From Gemmataceae bacterium (GTDB taxonomy: Bacteria; Planctomycetota; Planctomycetia; Gemmatales; Gemmataceae), in the NCBI GenBank assembly GCA_009697105.1, contig SIAQ01000007.1:1-64000 (forward strand): a stretch of 64,000 nucleotides of DNA, read 5' to 3'. Both the position numbers and the translations under genes were made by a program. Below are positions 25,452 through 34,893 of this stretch, piece after piece (position 1 is the first letter of the stretch; every line of letters starts with the position of its first letter). The notes under the pieces are model-generated. The model was not told where the DNA came from and ran no database searches. It was given only the letters and a program-made list of their open reading frames with translations.

Positions 25452-27791
25452 ATGCGCCAAACCCTAGCCGTTTTCCTGCTCGTCAGCCTTACAACGCCGA
25501 CCTTCGCACAGGAAAATTTCCTCCAACAAGCGAAAGCGGTGCTCGCTACCATCGACGGCGAGATCGTCGTTGCCGGTCTGAGGACGCCGGTCGAGGTGTT
25601 GCGTGATCGCTGGGGTGTGCCGCATATTTATGCGAAAAACTCCGACGACCTGTTCTTCTCGCAGGGTTTCGTCGCCGCTCAGGATCGGCTATTTCAGATC
25701 GACCTTTGGCGACGCATCGCGCTCGGCGAAACCGCCGACATTCTCGGACCCAGCGGCATCGAGGGCGATACCTTCGCCCGGCTCATCCGCTATCGGGGCG
25801 ACATGGATGCGGAATGGCGCAGTTACTCGGCTGACACCAAACAAATCGCGACGGCGTTCACCAACGGCATCAACGCCTACATCAAGCTCTCCGCCAAGAA
25901 GCTGCCGATCGAGTTTCAGATTCTCGGCCATCGGCCCAAGCTTTGGCAGCCAGAGGATGTGCTTGGCCGCATGTCCGGCATCATCATGTCGCGCAATTTT
26001 ACCGATGAAGTGCTGCGAGCGCATCTCGTCGACAAGCTAGGCCTGGACAAGGCACGCATGCTGATGCCGACCGATCCGCGCAAAGACACTGTGCCGGTGT
26101 TCGACCTGATGGGCATCGACGCGAAAATTTTGAAGGGGTTCCATGCGGCATCGAAGAACATACAGTTTCCGGTGATTCAGACGGAGAGCAACAACTGGAC
26201 GATATCGGGTGAGAAATCGGCGTCGGGCAAGCCGATGCTGGCGAGCGATCCACATCGAGCCTTGGGCTTGCCGGCACTGCGCAATCTCGTGCACCTAAAC
26301 GCTCCGGGGTGGAACGTCATCGGCGCCGGCGAACCGGGGCTTCCAGGCGTGGCACTCGGGCATAATGAGAAGATCGCCTGGGGCATCACCATTGTCGGCA
26401 CGGACCAGGCGGACATCTACGTCGAGGAAACCGACCCGGAAATGCCGACGAATTACAAAGTCGCCGGCAAATGGGAGCCGATGAAAATCGTGCACGAGGA
26501 ACTCCACGTGCGCGGGCAAAGTGCATACCACTCGGCCGAGCTGCGTTTCACGCGGAATGGACCGGTGCTGTATCAGGATGCAAAGCTCAACCGCGCGTAT
26601 GTGCTGAAGTGGGCCGGCGCGGAGCCAGGCGGGGCGGCGTATCTGCCCGCACTTGCGGTGTCGAGGGCCAGGAACCACAACGAGTTTTTGAACGCGCTCG
26701 AGCGTTGGAAGATACCGAGTTTGAATTTCATGTATGCGGATGTAGATGGGAACATCGCCTGGGTCGCCGCCGCCGCCACGCCGATCCGCCCAAAACACGA
26801 CGGCCTGCTGCCCGTGCCTGCGAATGCCGGTTACGACTGGAAGGGATATCTGAAGGTCAAGGATTTTCCCCAAGATTTGAACCCCGAATCGGGCTGGTTG
26901 GCGACGGCGAATCACAACATTGTTCCAAAAGGTTTTCCGAACCCGATCGCCTACGAGTTCGCGCCGCCCTACCGTTATTTGCGATTGAAAGCGAATCTCG
27001 AAGCGAAGAAAAAGTTTACCATCGAGGACTTTCAAAAAATCCAACACGACGATGTCTCGATCCCCGGGCACCGGCTCGCACGGTTGCTCGGCAACGTCAA
27101 ATTCACCGATCCCGTTGTCGAGAATTACGCGAAGATTTTGCGAGGATGGGACGGCAAATTGTCGCGTGATTCGCAAGCCGGCGTGCTGTACGCACTCTGG
27201 TTGGCCGAGTTGCAGCAAGCCGTCTTCGCCAGAGTCGTGCCCAAGGAACTGGTGAAGGAGATCGCGGCCAAGAGCGGCGTCACGGTCCTGTTGCAAGCAC
27301 TCGAGCAACCCGATGCACGCTGGTTTGGCAAGTACACAACACCGATGCGCAACGCGGTCTTGGCTTCCACCTTCGAGCAGGCCGTCAAGCAGGCGACGAC
27401 GCGATTCCCGAAACTGCACAACATGCGCTGGGGCGCGATGCACACCGCGACGTTTCGGCATCCGTTGGCATCGGTAAATTCTCTGTACGAAAAACTTCTG
27501 AACGTCGGCCCATTCGAGCGCTCCGGCGACGCGAACACGCCAAACAACACACGCTATGACGACGCCTATCGCCAAATCCACGGCGCGACGTATCGCCACG
27601 TCTTCGATCTCGCCGACTGGGACAAGGGCGTCGCCACCAGCGCTCCCGGCCAATCCGGTCAATTCGGCAGCCCGCATTACGCCGACCTCGCGCCGCTCTG
27701 GGCCAATGGCGAATACTTCCCGCTCGCCTATTCGCGCAAAATGGTCGAATCGGTGACGAAGAATCGGATGCTGCTGCGGCCTGGGAATTAG
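25452..27791 (+). CDS. Penicillin-acylase-family (Ntn) hydrolase
   Basis: From the ATG at 25452 the product has 779 residues with a signal peptide (MRQTLAVFLLVSLTTPTFAQ). Early motifs VLRDRWGVPHIYA and QGFVAAQDRLFQIDLWRR are typical of the alpha chain of penicillin G/cephalosporin acylases. The predicted N-terminal nucleophile is S246 in ESNNW, where the precursor would cleave itself; SDPH, LGHNEKIAWG and the beta-chain region follow. The enzyme probably acts in the periplasm on an amide bond of an acylated amine; acyl-homoserine lactones are a known substrate class for relatives. The actual substrate is unknown. Confidence 0.9.
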   Translation: MRQTLAVFLLVSLTTPTFAQENFLQQAKAVLATIDGEIVVAGLRTPVEVLRDRWGVPHIYAKNSDDLFFSQGFVAAQDRLFQIDLWRRIALGETADILGPSGIEGDTFARLIRYRGDMDAEWRSYSADTKQIATAFTNGINAYIKLSAKKLPIEFQILGHRPKLWQPEDVLGRMSGIIMSRNFTDEVLRAHLVDKLGLDKARMLMPTDPRKDTVPVFDLMGIDAKILKGFHAASKNIQFPVIQTESNNWTISGEKSASGKPMLASDPHRALGLPALRNLVHLNAPGWNVIGAGEPGLPGVALGHNEKIAWGITIVGTDQADIYVEETDPEMPTNYKVAGKWEPMKIVHEELHVRGQSAYHSAELRFTRNGPVLYQDAKLNRAYVLKWAGAEPGGAAYLPALAVSRARNHNEFLNALERWKIPSLNFMYADVDGNIAWVAAAATPIRPKHDGLLPVPANAGYDWKGYLKVKDFPQDLNPESGWLATANHNIVPKGFPNPIAYEFAPPYRYLRLKANLEAKKKFTIEDFQKIQHDDVSIPGHRLARLLGNVKFTDPVVENYAKILRGWDGKLSRDSQAGVLYALWLAELQQAVFARVVPKELVKEIAAKSGVTVLLQALEQPDARWFGKYTTPMRNAVLASTFEQAVKQATTRFPKLHNMRWGAMHTATFRHPLASVNSLYEKLLNVGPFERSGDANTPNNTRYDDAYRQIHGATYRHVFDLADWDKGVATSAPGQSGQFGSPHYADLAPLWANGEYFPLAYSRKMVESVTKNRMLLRPGN

Positions 27792-27799
27792 GCGAATTT

Positions 27800-27835
27800 G
27801 TTTAGCGCCCGCATGACGCCGCGCGGGCGCTAAAC
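27800..27835. repeat. Inverted repeat, family C variant
   Basis: GTTTAGCGCCCGC and GCGGGCGCTAAAC flank a 10-nt loop. It fills the gap between the acylase stop and the Nudix gene start. Confidence 0.88.
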
Positions 27836-27848
27836 GGGGAGGAAAAAC

Positions 27849-28349
27849 ATGAACCCCGCCGATGAACTCGTGGATGTCATCGACGACATCGGCAACACCA
27901 TCGCTGTCGTCACGCGGCGCGAGATGCGCATTCGCAAGCTGCCACATCGCTGCACCTACGTGCTCGTTTTCAACACGCGCGGCGAGTTGTTCATTCACCT
28001 TCGCACAGCAACCAAGGATGTCTATCCGAGCCACTGGGATGTCTGCGTCGGTGGTGTGCTGGCGACGGGCGAGACGTTTGCGCAAGGCGTGCGACGTGAA
28101 ATACGCGAGGAGATCGGCGTGGATGCCGAAGCGGAAGAATTGTTCCCGATCAACTATCAGGACGACGCCACTTTCGCTCACGGCATGGCGTATCGCGCGA
28201 TCCACGACGGGCCGTTCACACTGCAAATCGAAGAGGTGGTGCGCGGCGAGTTCGTGCCGTTGGCAGAGGTGTTGGAACGGGTGAGATGCGAGCCGTTCTG
28301 TCCCGATGGCGTGCTGGTGTTGGAGCGGTATGTGCGAGAATTTGTTTAG
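27849..28349 (+). CDS. Nudix hydrolase (isopentenyl-diphosphate isomerase-like subfamily)
   Basis: The 166-residue protein has a complete Nudix box starting at GGVLATGETFAQGVRREIRE and ending EEIGV, with the REUXEEXGU core. The opening DVIDDIGNTIAVVTRREM and HRCTYVLVFNTRGELFIHLRT match the YfcD-type group, which resembles IPP isomerase. It is cytosolic and hydrolyses a nucleoside-diphosphate-linked compound; the substrate is unknown. The stop codon TAG is supplied by the first bases (GTTTAG) of a family B palindrome, so the current C-terminus may have been set by that insertion. Confidence 0.92.
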   Translation: MNPADELVDVIDDIGNTIAVVTRREMRIRKLPHRCTYVLVFNTRGELFIHLRTATKDVYPSHWDVCVGGVLATGETFAQGVRREIREEIGVDAEAEELFPINYQDDATFAHGMAYRAIHDGPFTLQIEEVVRGEFVPLAEVLERVRCEPFCPDGVLVLERYVREFV

Positions 28350-28436
28350 CCGCTCGCCTTTGGCGAGCGCGGACGTTACGTTTTGCAATCACGGCGAATC
28401 GCCGCGCACGCGCTCGCCAGAGGCGAGCGGCTGAAC
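28344..28436. repeat. Inverted repeat, family B
   Basis: GTTTAGCCGCTCGCCTTTGG onwards pairs with the arm ending at 28436. The loop holds a secondary hairpin (GCAATCACGGCGAATCGC). It overlaps the last six bases of the Nudix gene. Confidence 0.92.
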
Positions 28437-28444
28437 GATTTCGA

Positions 28445-29968
28445 TCACTTCGCCGGCACATATCCCGGCGGCGAGACGACGACCTCGAAGTCGCTGCCAC
28501 GAACTCGGCGAAGCTCCTCGTGCAACACCGGAATACGTGGATCGGGTGCGACGGAGATCGCCCAGTCGATGCCGTTGTCGGCGCACAACATGCCGTACTT
28601 CTGCAAACCCTTCAAGATCGCTTGCACCTCGGGTGAGAATCCTTTCGTATCGAAGTCTTTTCGCAGGCGAAAGCGTTCACCCATCCTCGGCAGGTTTTCG
28701 TCTTTCCACTTGCTGGCGTAGTGCGTCGCAGGATGGACATACGCGTGGCGAGTCTTTACGAATGTGACACGCAGAGCATGTTCGACGATGCCGCGTTTGA
28801 GTTCGTCGTAGCGCACGACTGAGGGAAAAATCGGGAGGCCGGCGGCGTCGGCGCTGGTCCAGGTGTCGGGCCGGAGCTTGTTCGATGCCAGGTCGAAAAT
28901 CGACGACTGGGCCGCCGTCCAGCCGGCGTCGGTCTTTTTCATGACGAAGAACTCGTAGAGCTTCCGGTTAATCGGATCAACGATGATGGCATGTCGATCG
29001 CCGCCGTTCTTGGGATTGTCGCGTTGCACGTCATCGAGCGATAGTTTCTTGAGCAACGGATTGCGCATATAGTGGATCGGCCAACCTTCGATTGGCGTGT
29101 TGTCGGGCACGGGGAATGGGCCGGGGTCGGATTCGCCGGGGTAACCGACGATTTTCACGTCAACCTTCTTCTGGTCGGGCGGCACAATGAGAAAGCCCAT
29201 ATCGGGGTTGTAGCGCAGCACCTTTTTGCCGCCGATCGTGTTGACGATATTTTTCGAATTTGGATGCACTGGCCAATCTTCGATGACGAGGTTCCAGGCG
29301 TTGTTTTCCGGGTAGACTTCAAGAGCCGAGCAGATCGCGTCGGCTTCGGGCGTGTTGAACATGATCGGCTTGTCGAACTTCGGCATCGTGGCGGCGCGGA
29401 TACGGTTGAGGCGGGCTGGGTCGCTGGCGACGGTGATCGGTTTGCCGGCGGCGCCTTCGAGCCAAACATCGCCGAGAAAGAGTGTGACGGGTTGATTGGT
29501 CGCGAGATACCAGTGTTTGATGTCGGATAGATCCGGCGCGGAACCGTTGGCGTTCTCGAGATCGGCTAGGGTGAGCCGAATCTCGTTTCTGCCCGGTTTG
29601 ACGGTCACGGGAATGTCAATGCGTGTGGCGTAGTTCTTGGTCTGGGCGTGCTTGACGTTGAGCTTGAGTGCCAGGTTGCCCATGTCGTGTTTGCCGAGTT
29701 GAAGCACTAGCGTTGAGAAGCCGGCCCAGTTTTTGACGATCGGCTTGGATTGCCCGATGCTGTCGGCGAGCGCGACGTTGAACACCGTGCCGAACTGGGC
29801 ATCGTTGATCTTCGTGAACGTTGTCTTCGGACTACCGGTGTCATTGGGTTGCTGGTCCGCCACGGCATTGAGGAGGTAGGTTCGCGAGGTTTTGGGTTGG
29901 CCAAAGGCGTTGACGGTAAAGCAGCCAAGCAACACGAATCCGATGTAGGCGAGATGAAATTTTAGCAT
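28445..29968 (-). CDS. Secreted protein of unknown function (507 residues)
   Basis: From the ATG at 29968 the protein has a signal peptide (MLKFHLAYIGFVLLGCFTVNAFG). An N-terminal beta-rich part (FGTVFNVALADS, WAGFSTLVLQLG) resembles a carbohydrate-binding fold. A larger C-terminal part contains RHAIIVDPINRKLYEFFVM, IFPSVVRYDELKRGIVEHALRV and HPATHYASK. This C-terminal pattern occurs in secreted proteins of several soil bacteria, but I cannot assign an activity. The upstream 50-residue extension in the same frame lacks signal character and is rejected. Confidence 0.78.
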   Translation of the reverse strand: MLKFHLAYIGFVLLGCFTVNAFGQPKTSRTYLLNAVADQQPNDTGSPKTTFTKINDAQFGTVFNVALADSIGQSKPIVKNWAGFSTLVLQLGKHDMGNLALKLNVKHAQTKNYATRIDIPVTVKPGRNEIRLTLADLENANGSAPDLSDIKHWYLATNQPVTLFLGDVWLEGAAGKPITVASDPARLNRIRAATMPKFDKPIMFNTPEADAICSALEVYPENNAWNLVIEDWPVHPNSKNIVNTIGGKKVLRYNPDMGFLIVPPDQKKVDVKIVGYPGESDPGPFPVPDNTPIEGWPIHYMRNPLLKKLSLDDVQRDNPKNGGDRHAIIVDPINRKLYEFFVMKKTDAGWTAAQSSIFDLASNKLRPDTWTSADAAGLPIFPSVVRYDELKRGIVEHALRVTFVKTRHAYVHPATHYASKWKDENLPRMGERFRLRKDFDTKGFSPEVQAILKGLQKYGMLCADNGIDWAISVAPDPRIPVLHEELRRVRGSDFEVVVSPPGYVPAK

Positions 29969-30026
29969 AAAAATCTCCCAGAGAGGCAACAAAATCGCTG
30001 TCAATTGGCAATGCAGATCGCTTGGT

Positions 30027-30964
30027 TCAATCCAGCTTCCGTAGCTCGATTCCACGGAAGTTGGCCGGGGCGCCGGGCGGGCGCCAGTGCATCGTATTTC
30101 CAGTGCGTGTGACTTCATATTTGATCTGCAGGAAAAAGTGCAATGTCAATTCGCTGCCGTTCTGCGTGTAGGTAAAGTTCTGCGTCATGAGATTCATGCC
30201 ACCAAACCCGCGTGGCGTCTGTGTCGCCGAGCCGTCGGCGCGAAACTCATAGACCATCAGGCCCGGCACCTGCTCCCAGCGTCCGACGATATCGGGCTTT
30301 GAGTTTCCGAACCATAGCATCGCAACGATGCCCGTTACGCAACACAGCAGCAATATGATGACCGCTCCGCCGATACCCGCGATGAGCAGAATCGGGGGGC
30401 CTTTTTCTCGTCTTTCTTGCGGTCGGATGCGGATTCATCGCCATCATCATCATCGGCATCGCGGCGCCGACTTTTTCGTCGTGGCCTATCGTCATCGACT
30501 TCGTCATCGTCGTCACGTCGTTTTTTTCGCGAACGCGGTTCGTCTTCGCCCTCATCCTTACGGCGATTCTTTCGTGTATGCGACACATCATCGGCGACTT
30601 CGATGCCGATCGCGGCGAATTCGCCCGCGCCATCGGGTTCGTCTACTTCGTCAACTTCATCGACCTCGTCCACAGCGTCGTCGGCTTCCGTCGCATCGGG
30701 TTCTTCGTAAGCGGACGGCTCCGGTTCAGGTGGCGGAGGCTCCGGTTCAGGCTGCGGCGGTTCAGGCGGTTGCTCGGCTTCATCCGGCGGCAGCGGATCA
30801 GGAACCTGGGCGGCGAGCGAGGTTTTCGCCGAAGCGGCACGCGATGCCGCCGGCGTCGTGAAGCTTTCCTTGCACTTCGGGCACTTCACGTTCCGGCCCG
30901 CGGGAATGGGCGTCGGCGATTTTAACACCGCTTGGCAATGAACGCACTGGATCGAGTAGCTCAT
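30027..30964 (-). pseudogene. Zinc-ribbon membrane protein, interrupted by a single-base frameshift
   Basis: From the ATG at 30964 the product starts with a zinc ribbon (MSYSIQCVHC ... VKCPKC). A Pro/Glu-rich and then Asp/Arg/Lys-rich disordered region follows. At a run of six G (30394-30399) the frame is lost and ends in nonsense. One extra base there restores GPPILLIAGIGGAVIILLLC, a membrane helix, and leads into the frame ending at 30027 (IVGRWEQVPGLMVYEFRADG...), a lipocalin-like beta domain. The architecture ribbon - linker - one helix - extracytoplasmic domain is common in planctomycetes. A homopolymer sequencing error, slippage during expression or true decay are all possible. Confidence 0.8.
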
Positions 30965-31242
30965 GTGTGCGAGACTCTTGACCGGTTTCGACACGCGCGG
31001 GAGCGAAGTGCATGTAAAAAAAAACACTACGAATTTATTCGTGGTTCACAGATCGTTCTATGCCTCGTCGATATAATGGTCAAAATCGATTCAGATTGAT
31101 CTGGATTGAACCCACCTGTTTGCAGTAGGATTAACCTTATGGCAATTCGCTTCCGATACTACTTTCCTGGACCGCGGAATGACATTCATCCCGACCAGAT
31201 CGTAGGTTGTTGTAAGTCGGACTTTCATCACGGAGAAAAATT

Positions 31243-31713
31243 ATGATCCGCAATACCACCGCATTCGCGTGTCTCACGATTGCCCTATCCACGCTCACGC
31301 TGGCGTCCCAGGCCGGCGCGCCAAAGTCGGCGGACCAGGTTAAGGCGGTTGCAACGGCGACAAAAACTGACGCCAAGGGCACACAGACCGTGACCATCAC
31401 CCTCGACATCGTTAAAGGCTGGCATCTCTACGCCAACCCAGTTAATCACAACAACGACTTCCTCGGCGGCGCCCAGACTCGCGTCAAAGTTGCTGCGAAG
31501 GAAAAAGTAGAAGCGAGCGTAAAATATCCGGTCGGTAAAACGCACGTTGACGGGAAACAAAAGTATGACATCTACGAAGGCAAGGTCACGATCCAGGTCG
31601 GTGTCCAACGTACTGCCGGCGACATAAGTCCGCTTGAAATTGTCATCGACGTTCAAGCGTGCGACAGCAAGTTCTGCCTGATGCCGAGCAAGATCAAACT
31701 GCAAATTCCCTAA
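31243..31713 (+). CDS. Stand-alone secreted DsbD-N-like domain
   Basis: The 156-residue protein has a signal peptide (MIRNTTAFACLTIALSTLTLASQAGA) and one immunoglobulin-like domain. The segment VQACDSKFCLMPSKI carries the paired cysteines of the DsbD N-terminal domain (C-x4-C followed by a proline). GWHLYANPV near the start also fits that family. In DsbD the domain passes electrons to periplasmic partners. Here neither the membrane domain nor the thioredoxin domain is present. GGAG lies upstream of the ATG at suitable distance. Confidence 0.82.
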   Translation: MIRNTTAFACLTIALSTLTLASQAGAPKSADQVKAVATATKTDAKGTQTVTITLDIVKGWHLYANPVNHNNDFLGGAQTRVKVAAKEKVEASVKYPVGKTHVDGKQKYDIYEGKVTIQVGVQRTAGDISPLEIVIDVQACDSKFCLMPSKIKLQIP

Positions 31714-31802
31714 GTGGCATCTCCGCGATTATCCGAGCCAGAGCGCCAGCGATGGACCAAGCGGCAGGCTTGGCGCTGTCGACAGAATTCGATTTTTCTA
31801 GT

Positions 31803-31857
31803 GAGCCGGAAGCGCAAGAGACGGTTATTACCTGACCGTCGCTTATGCTTTCGGCTC
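31803..31857. repeat. Inverted repeat, family D
   Basis: GAGCCGGAAGCGCAAGAGAC faces GTCGCTTATGCTTTCGGCTC with a few mismatches. Relatives lie at 35009-35067 and 38303-38362. A partial arm of another family (GAGCCAGAGCGCCAGCGA) lies at 31735-31752. Confidence 0.85.
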
Positions 31858-31907
31858 GAAAAACGACTCGAGTCGGGCGCCTCATCCTTCTCGGACCATG
31901 AATTCAA

Positions 31908-32369
31908 TTACTTCGCGCTTTGTTTCACTTCGTTGGTGGCGGCAAGTCCCAAGTCGGCAAGAATCTGAGCCGCGCGGTTGGCATCGTCGACGGTGTCGAA
32001 TGCCGCGTAACCGATGAATTTCATACCGATGACGGCCATCGTGAGGCCCTGAAGCGTGATGCCGGCGATCGCCCATTTCTGCGTCAAATGATGCGCCAAT
32101 CCCGCTTCGTTGTCGCCCTCGATTCGCCTCAACACGGGGGAATCGGTTTCTTGCATGCCTGCGTCCTTGGCGGCACGCGTCTGCGCTGGGCCGGTGACGG
32201 GTGCAACGTAAAGAACACCGAAGCCGGGTTTGCTCAGTAGGCGTTTGGTGAAGACATACTCAAGGTTTGCCTCGGCCTGAGCGAGATGGGCCAGTTTGCT
32301 CGATACGCCGCCAATGGCGTCGGCCACTTCGCAACTCCACACATGTACGCGGTCCCATTTGAAGCTCAT
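31908..32369 (-). CDS. ACT-domain-like protein
   Basis: The 153-residue protein begins KWDRVHVWSCEVADAIGGVSSKLAHLAQ, the strand-helix pattern of an ACT domain. A second possible half (GDNEAGLAHHLTQKWAIAGI) follows, giving a possible two-ACT layout. Such domains bind amino acids or other small ligands and usually regulate an enzyme, but none is fused here. No signal peptide. The ligand is unknown, and the family call rests on pattern only. Confidence 0.6.
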   Translation of the reverse strand: MSFKWDRVHVWSCEVADAIGGVSSKLAHLAQAEANLEYVFTKRLLSKPGFGVLYVAPVTGPAQTRAAKDAGMQETDSPVLRRIEGDNEAGLAHHLTQKWAIAGITLQGLTMAVIGMKFIGYAAFDTVDDANRAAQILADLGLAATNEVKQSAK

Positions 32370-32748
32370 CTCCCACCACCTTTCGCTAAAGGATTGCCGA
32401 ATTTGCGTCCGGAATCAGGATATGGTACCGACAAAAACCCCATCGGCAGCATATCCCGCACAACGATGTATGCCAACTATAATTATGGTTCTCTGCCAGC
32501 AATTAGGAAAAAAGCGCACGCCACGGCGAAAAGACCCTTAAGAAGAGGAAGCGATAAACGAACGCCTTCATCGTTTTGAATTCTTGCTTTGCGTCTTTGC
32601 GTGAGGTTGCATTTCTTGATTCGAGAGTGGAATTATTGAAAGGGGAGGATTTCGGTGTTGCATCTCTTCGTTTTTTTCAGGACAATAGGGGAATGGAATA
32701 AAGGAATCGATCGTTCGGGCCAACTCTGCGAATAATAAAGGGGATCCC
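32370..32748. other. Divergent intergenic region without a gene
   Basis: No coding frame with support. It contains a CTTTGCGTCTTTGCGTGAG fragment (about 32588-32606), a remnant of a common repeat type. AAAGGGG lies 6 nt before the ATG at 32749 and is a plausible ribosome binding site. Confidence 0.6.
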
Positions 32749-34893
32749 ATGCTCCAACGAATGCTATTGCTCCTGGCGATGCTGCTGGGAGCTTCGACAG
32801 CACGCGCGGATTATGTCATTGTGCGGATCAATGTCAATCAGATGAACTTCATTCCGATGGCACCGCCTGGATTTGCTGGCGGTGTTCCTGGCGCAAACGT
32901 CGGCGGCCTCCCTGGCGCAAACGTCGGCGGCCTCCCTGGCGCAAACGTCGGCGGCCTCCCCGGCGCTCTCCTTGGAGGGCTCCCGGGAAATATCGCCGGC
33001 GGGGCGCTTGGTACGCCCGCAGCTGCGTTTGTCGGCCTCTTCCCAGGCGGCGGAATGGGTTTCGGCGGCGTGCAGCCCCAACCTGGCGAGCCCAACCCAA
33101 TGCCCGGCGGCCTGCCAGGCATCATGGCTGAAGATCCAAATGCTAAGTACATCACCGCTGTCCTCGAGATGCGCAACTATTCCAAACCTGCGCCTACGCC
33201 GTTCGGCCTGGTCTTCAAGTACGATCACGAATGGGGCACGAACAACTGGCTGTTGCTCTCGCCCCTCGCGCCGATGTTCGTCGGTCAATTCGAAGCGAAG
33301 ACTTTCTGGGCGGAGCTGAATCCCGAACTCAGCAAGGCCAAGGCAGCCAAGAACGTCGAAGACCTACTCCACCTCGCGCGTCGCTGTATCGCGCATGGCA
33401 AATTGTCGACGTTCCATCGCGTAATGGAAGATGTGGTCAAGCTCGATCCGAGGCATCTCAACGTCAAAAACTACCTGAAGGTCCAGCGGGATTTGGCAAA
33501 GGCGCCGACTGCCGAGGATCCTGCCCAACGAGAATTAATCGACCGCTGGCGCGAGGATAAATATCGCACGCACACGAGCAAGAAAGGCCGCTACCGAATC
33601 TACGCCCAGATCGTTGGATCCGACCGGGCCACGGAAAAAAACATCGAAACTCGATTGGCGATGTTCGACGATGTTTTGGAGACGTTCTACTACTTTTTCG
33701 CAGCCCAACGGGACAACACGATGTTACCCGCGATGCCTAAATACATTCTGCCTGTGTTATTGACGGGTTCAAAGACCGAATTGGCCAATCGTCGGCTCCA
33801 TTGGGGCAACGAGCCGATGACCACTGAAGGATTTACACCTCGGCGTGACAATGTGATTATTATGCCCGCCAAGGTTCGAGAAAACGACGCCATATTCATG
33901 GATTTTGAGAGAATTCTCGACGAGAAGATTCGCAGTGCGAATGAACAATTCGCGGAATTGGGCATTCGCGTCACGATGACCAAAGATAACCTGCTTTCGG
34001 GCAAGATCACCGAATCCAAGGAGGCTGGCAAAGCGGCGGCTTTCATCGCACTCGCTCAGACCGCCGTCGCGCTTTGGTATTCCCAGCAACTTGATGCGGA
34101 ACGCCATGCCGTCACCCATGAAGGCGTGCGTCAGCTGTTGACCGCCTCCAACCTGTTCCCACGCAATGTGCAAACGCCCGATTGGCTCGTCGTCGGTCTG
34201 GCGACGCTCCTCGAAACTCCTGCGGGCGCGGTGCATCCGACGATTGGCACGCCGAGTTGGACCCATCTGGTCAACTTCAAGCACTACCGCAACGCCAAGG
34301 TATTGGAGAATCCCTCTCAAGTGATGCAGGCCGTTGTCAGCGACAAATATTTCCATGAAGCACGTCGGCTGGCGAAATTGGCAGACGATAGTCCGAACGA
34401 AAAATCGATAATCGCCGCTCGGGAATCCTGGGAATTGGCGTCTTCGACTTCGTGGGCATTGGTTTATTACCTGTCACAGAGCAATCGTCTGGACCATTTC
34501 TTTAAATATGGCAAGGAACTCGACAAGCTGCCTCGCGATCTTGATTTGTCCAGTGCGATTATGGAGGGGTGCCTTGCCAAGGCATTCGACATCGCCGACG
34601 CTCGTGATCCCCGGCGGATCAATCGCACGCGGTTTGACGCCTTGGCCGCCAATTGGTTCGATGTGATGCAAGGTACCAACTTGGCTCATCCGAAGTTGCA
34701 GGGCCATTTCGAGCGAATGCGGGCGATGCGGGCCGGTACGACGATACCAGGCGGCGTGATCTCGATGCCCGCTCCGGGTGGCGTTGTTCCGCCGAATCCG
34801 GCAATCGTGCCTCCGGTTCCTGGACAACCGGTTAATCCTGGCGGACCTGCTCCGCCGCGAGTTCCCGCACATCCCGGCTCCGGCGCGGGGTGA
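32749..34893 (+). CDS. Secreted DUF1570-like protein with collagen-like Gly-rich repeats
   Basis: The 714-residue product has a signal peptide (1-20), then a Gly/Pro-rich region (about 40-125) with repeated PGANVGGL units, and a Pro/Gly-rich tail (670-714). The middle resembles DUF1570 proteins: AVTHEGVRQLL followed by PDWLVVGLATLLE recalls the HE-x2-H and glutamate of zinc peptidases. Here the second histidine is replaced by arginine (H457, E458, R461), so the metal site looks incomplete. It is probably periplasmic or surface-exposed. Whether it retains any enzymatic role is doubtful. Confidence 0.8.
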   Translation: MLQRMLLLLAMLLGASTARADYVIVRINVNQMNFIPMAPPGFAGGVPGANVGGLPGANVGGLPGANVGGLPGALLGGLPGNIAGGALGTPAAAFVGLFPGGGMGFGGVQPQPGEPNPMPGGLPGIMAEDPNAKYITAVLEMRNYSKPAPTPFGLVFKYDHEWGTNNWLLLSPLAPMFVGQFEAKTFWAELNPELSKAKAAKNVEDLLHLARRCIAHGKLSTFHRVMEDVVKLDPRHLNVKNYLKVQRDLAKAPTAEDPAQRELIDRWREDKYRTHTSKKGRYRIYAQIVGSDRATEKNIETRLAMFDDVLETFYYFFAAQRDNTMLPAMPKYILPVLLTGSKTELANRRLHWGNEPMTTEGFTPRRDNVIIMPAKVRENDAIFMDFERILDEKIRSANEQFAELGIRVTMTKDNLLSGKITESKEAGKAAAFIALAQTAVALWYSQQLDAERHAVTHEGVRQLLTASNLFPRNVQTPDWLVVGLATLLETPAGAVHPTIGTPSWTHLVNFKHYRNAKVLENPSQVMQAVVSDKYFHEARRLAKLADDSPNEKSIIAARESWELASSTSWALVYYLSQSNRLDHFFKYGKELDKLPRDLDLSSAIMEGCLAKAFDIADARDPRRINRTRFDALAANWFDVMQGTNLAHPKLQGHFERMRAMRAGTTIPGGVISMPAPGGVVPPNPAIVPPVPGQPVNPGGPAPPRVPAHPGSGAG
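32888..32959 (+). repeat. 24-nt tandem repeat (3 perfect copies)
   Basis: Three identical 24-nt units starting CCTGGCGCAAACGTCGGCGG encode PGANVGGL each time. Degenerate copies follow to about 33000. Identical codons indicate recent expansion. Confidence 0.95.

Noticed and set aside
26295-28388. Very long minus-strand frame (697 codons) opposite the acylase and Nudix genes
   Set aside because: GC-rich third positions leave antisense frames open. The plus strand encodes clear acylase and Nudix motifs; the antisense product has none.
32888-32983. Possible CRISPR array
   Set aside because: The 24-nt units are directly adjacent without spacers and code for an octapeptide; no cas genes are present.
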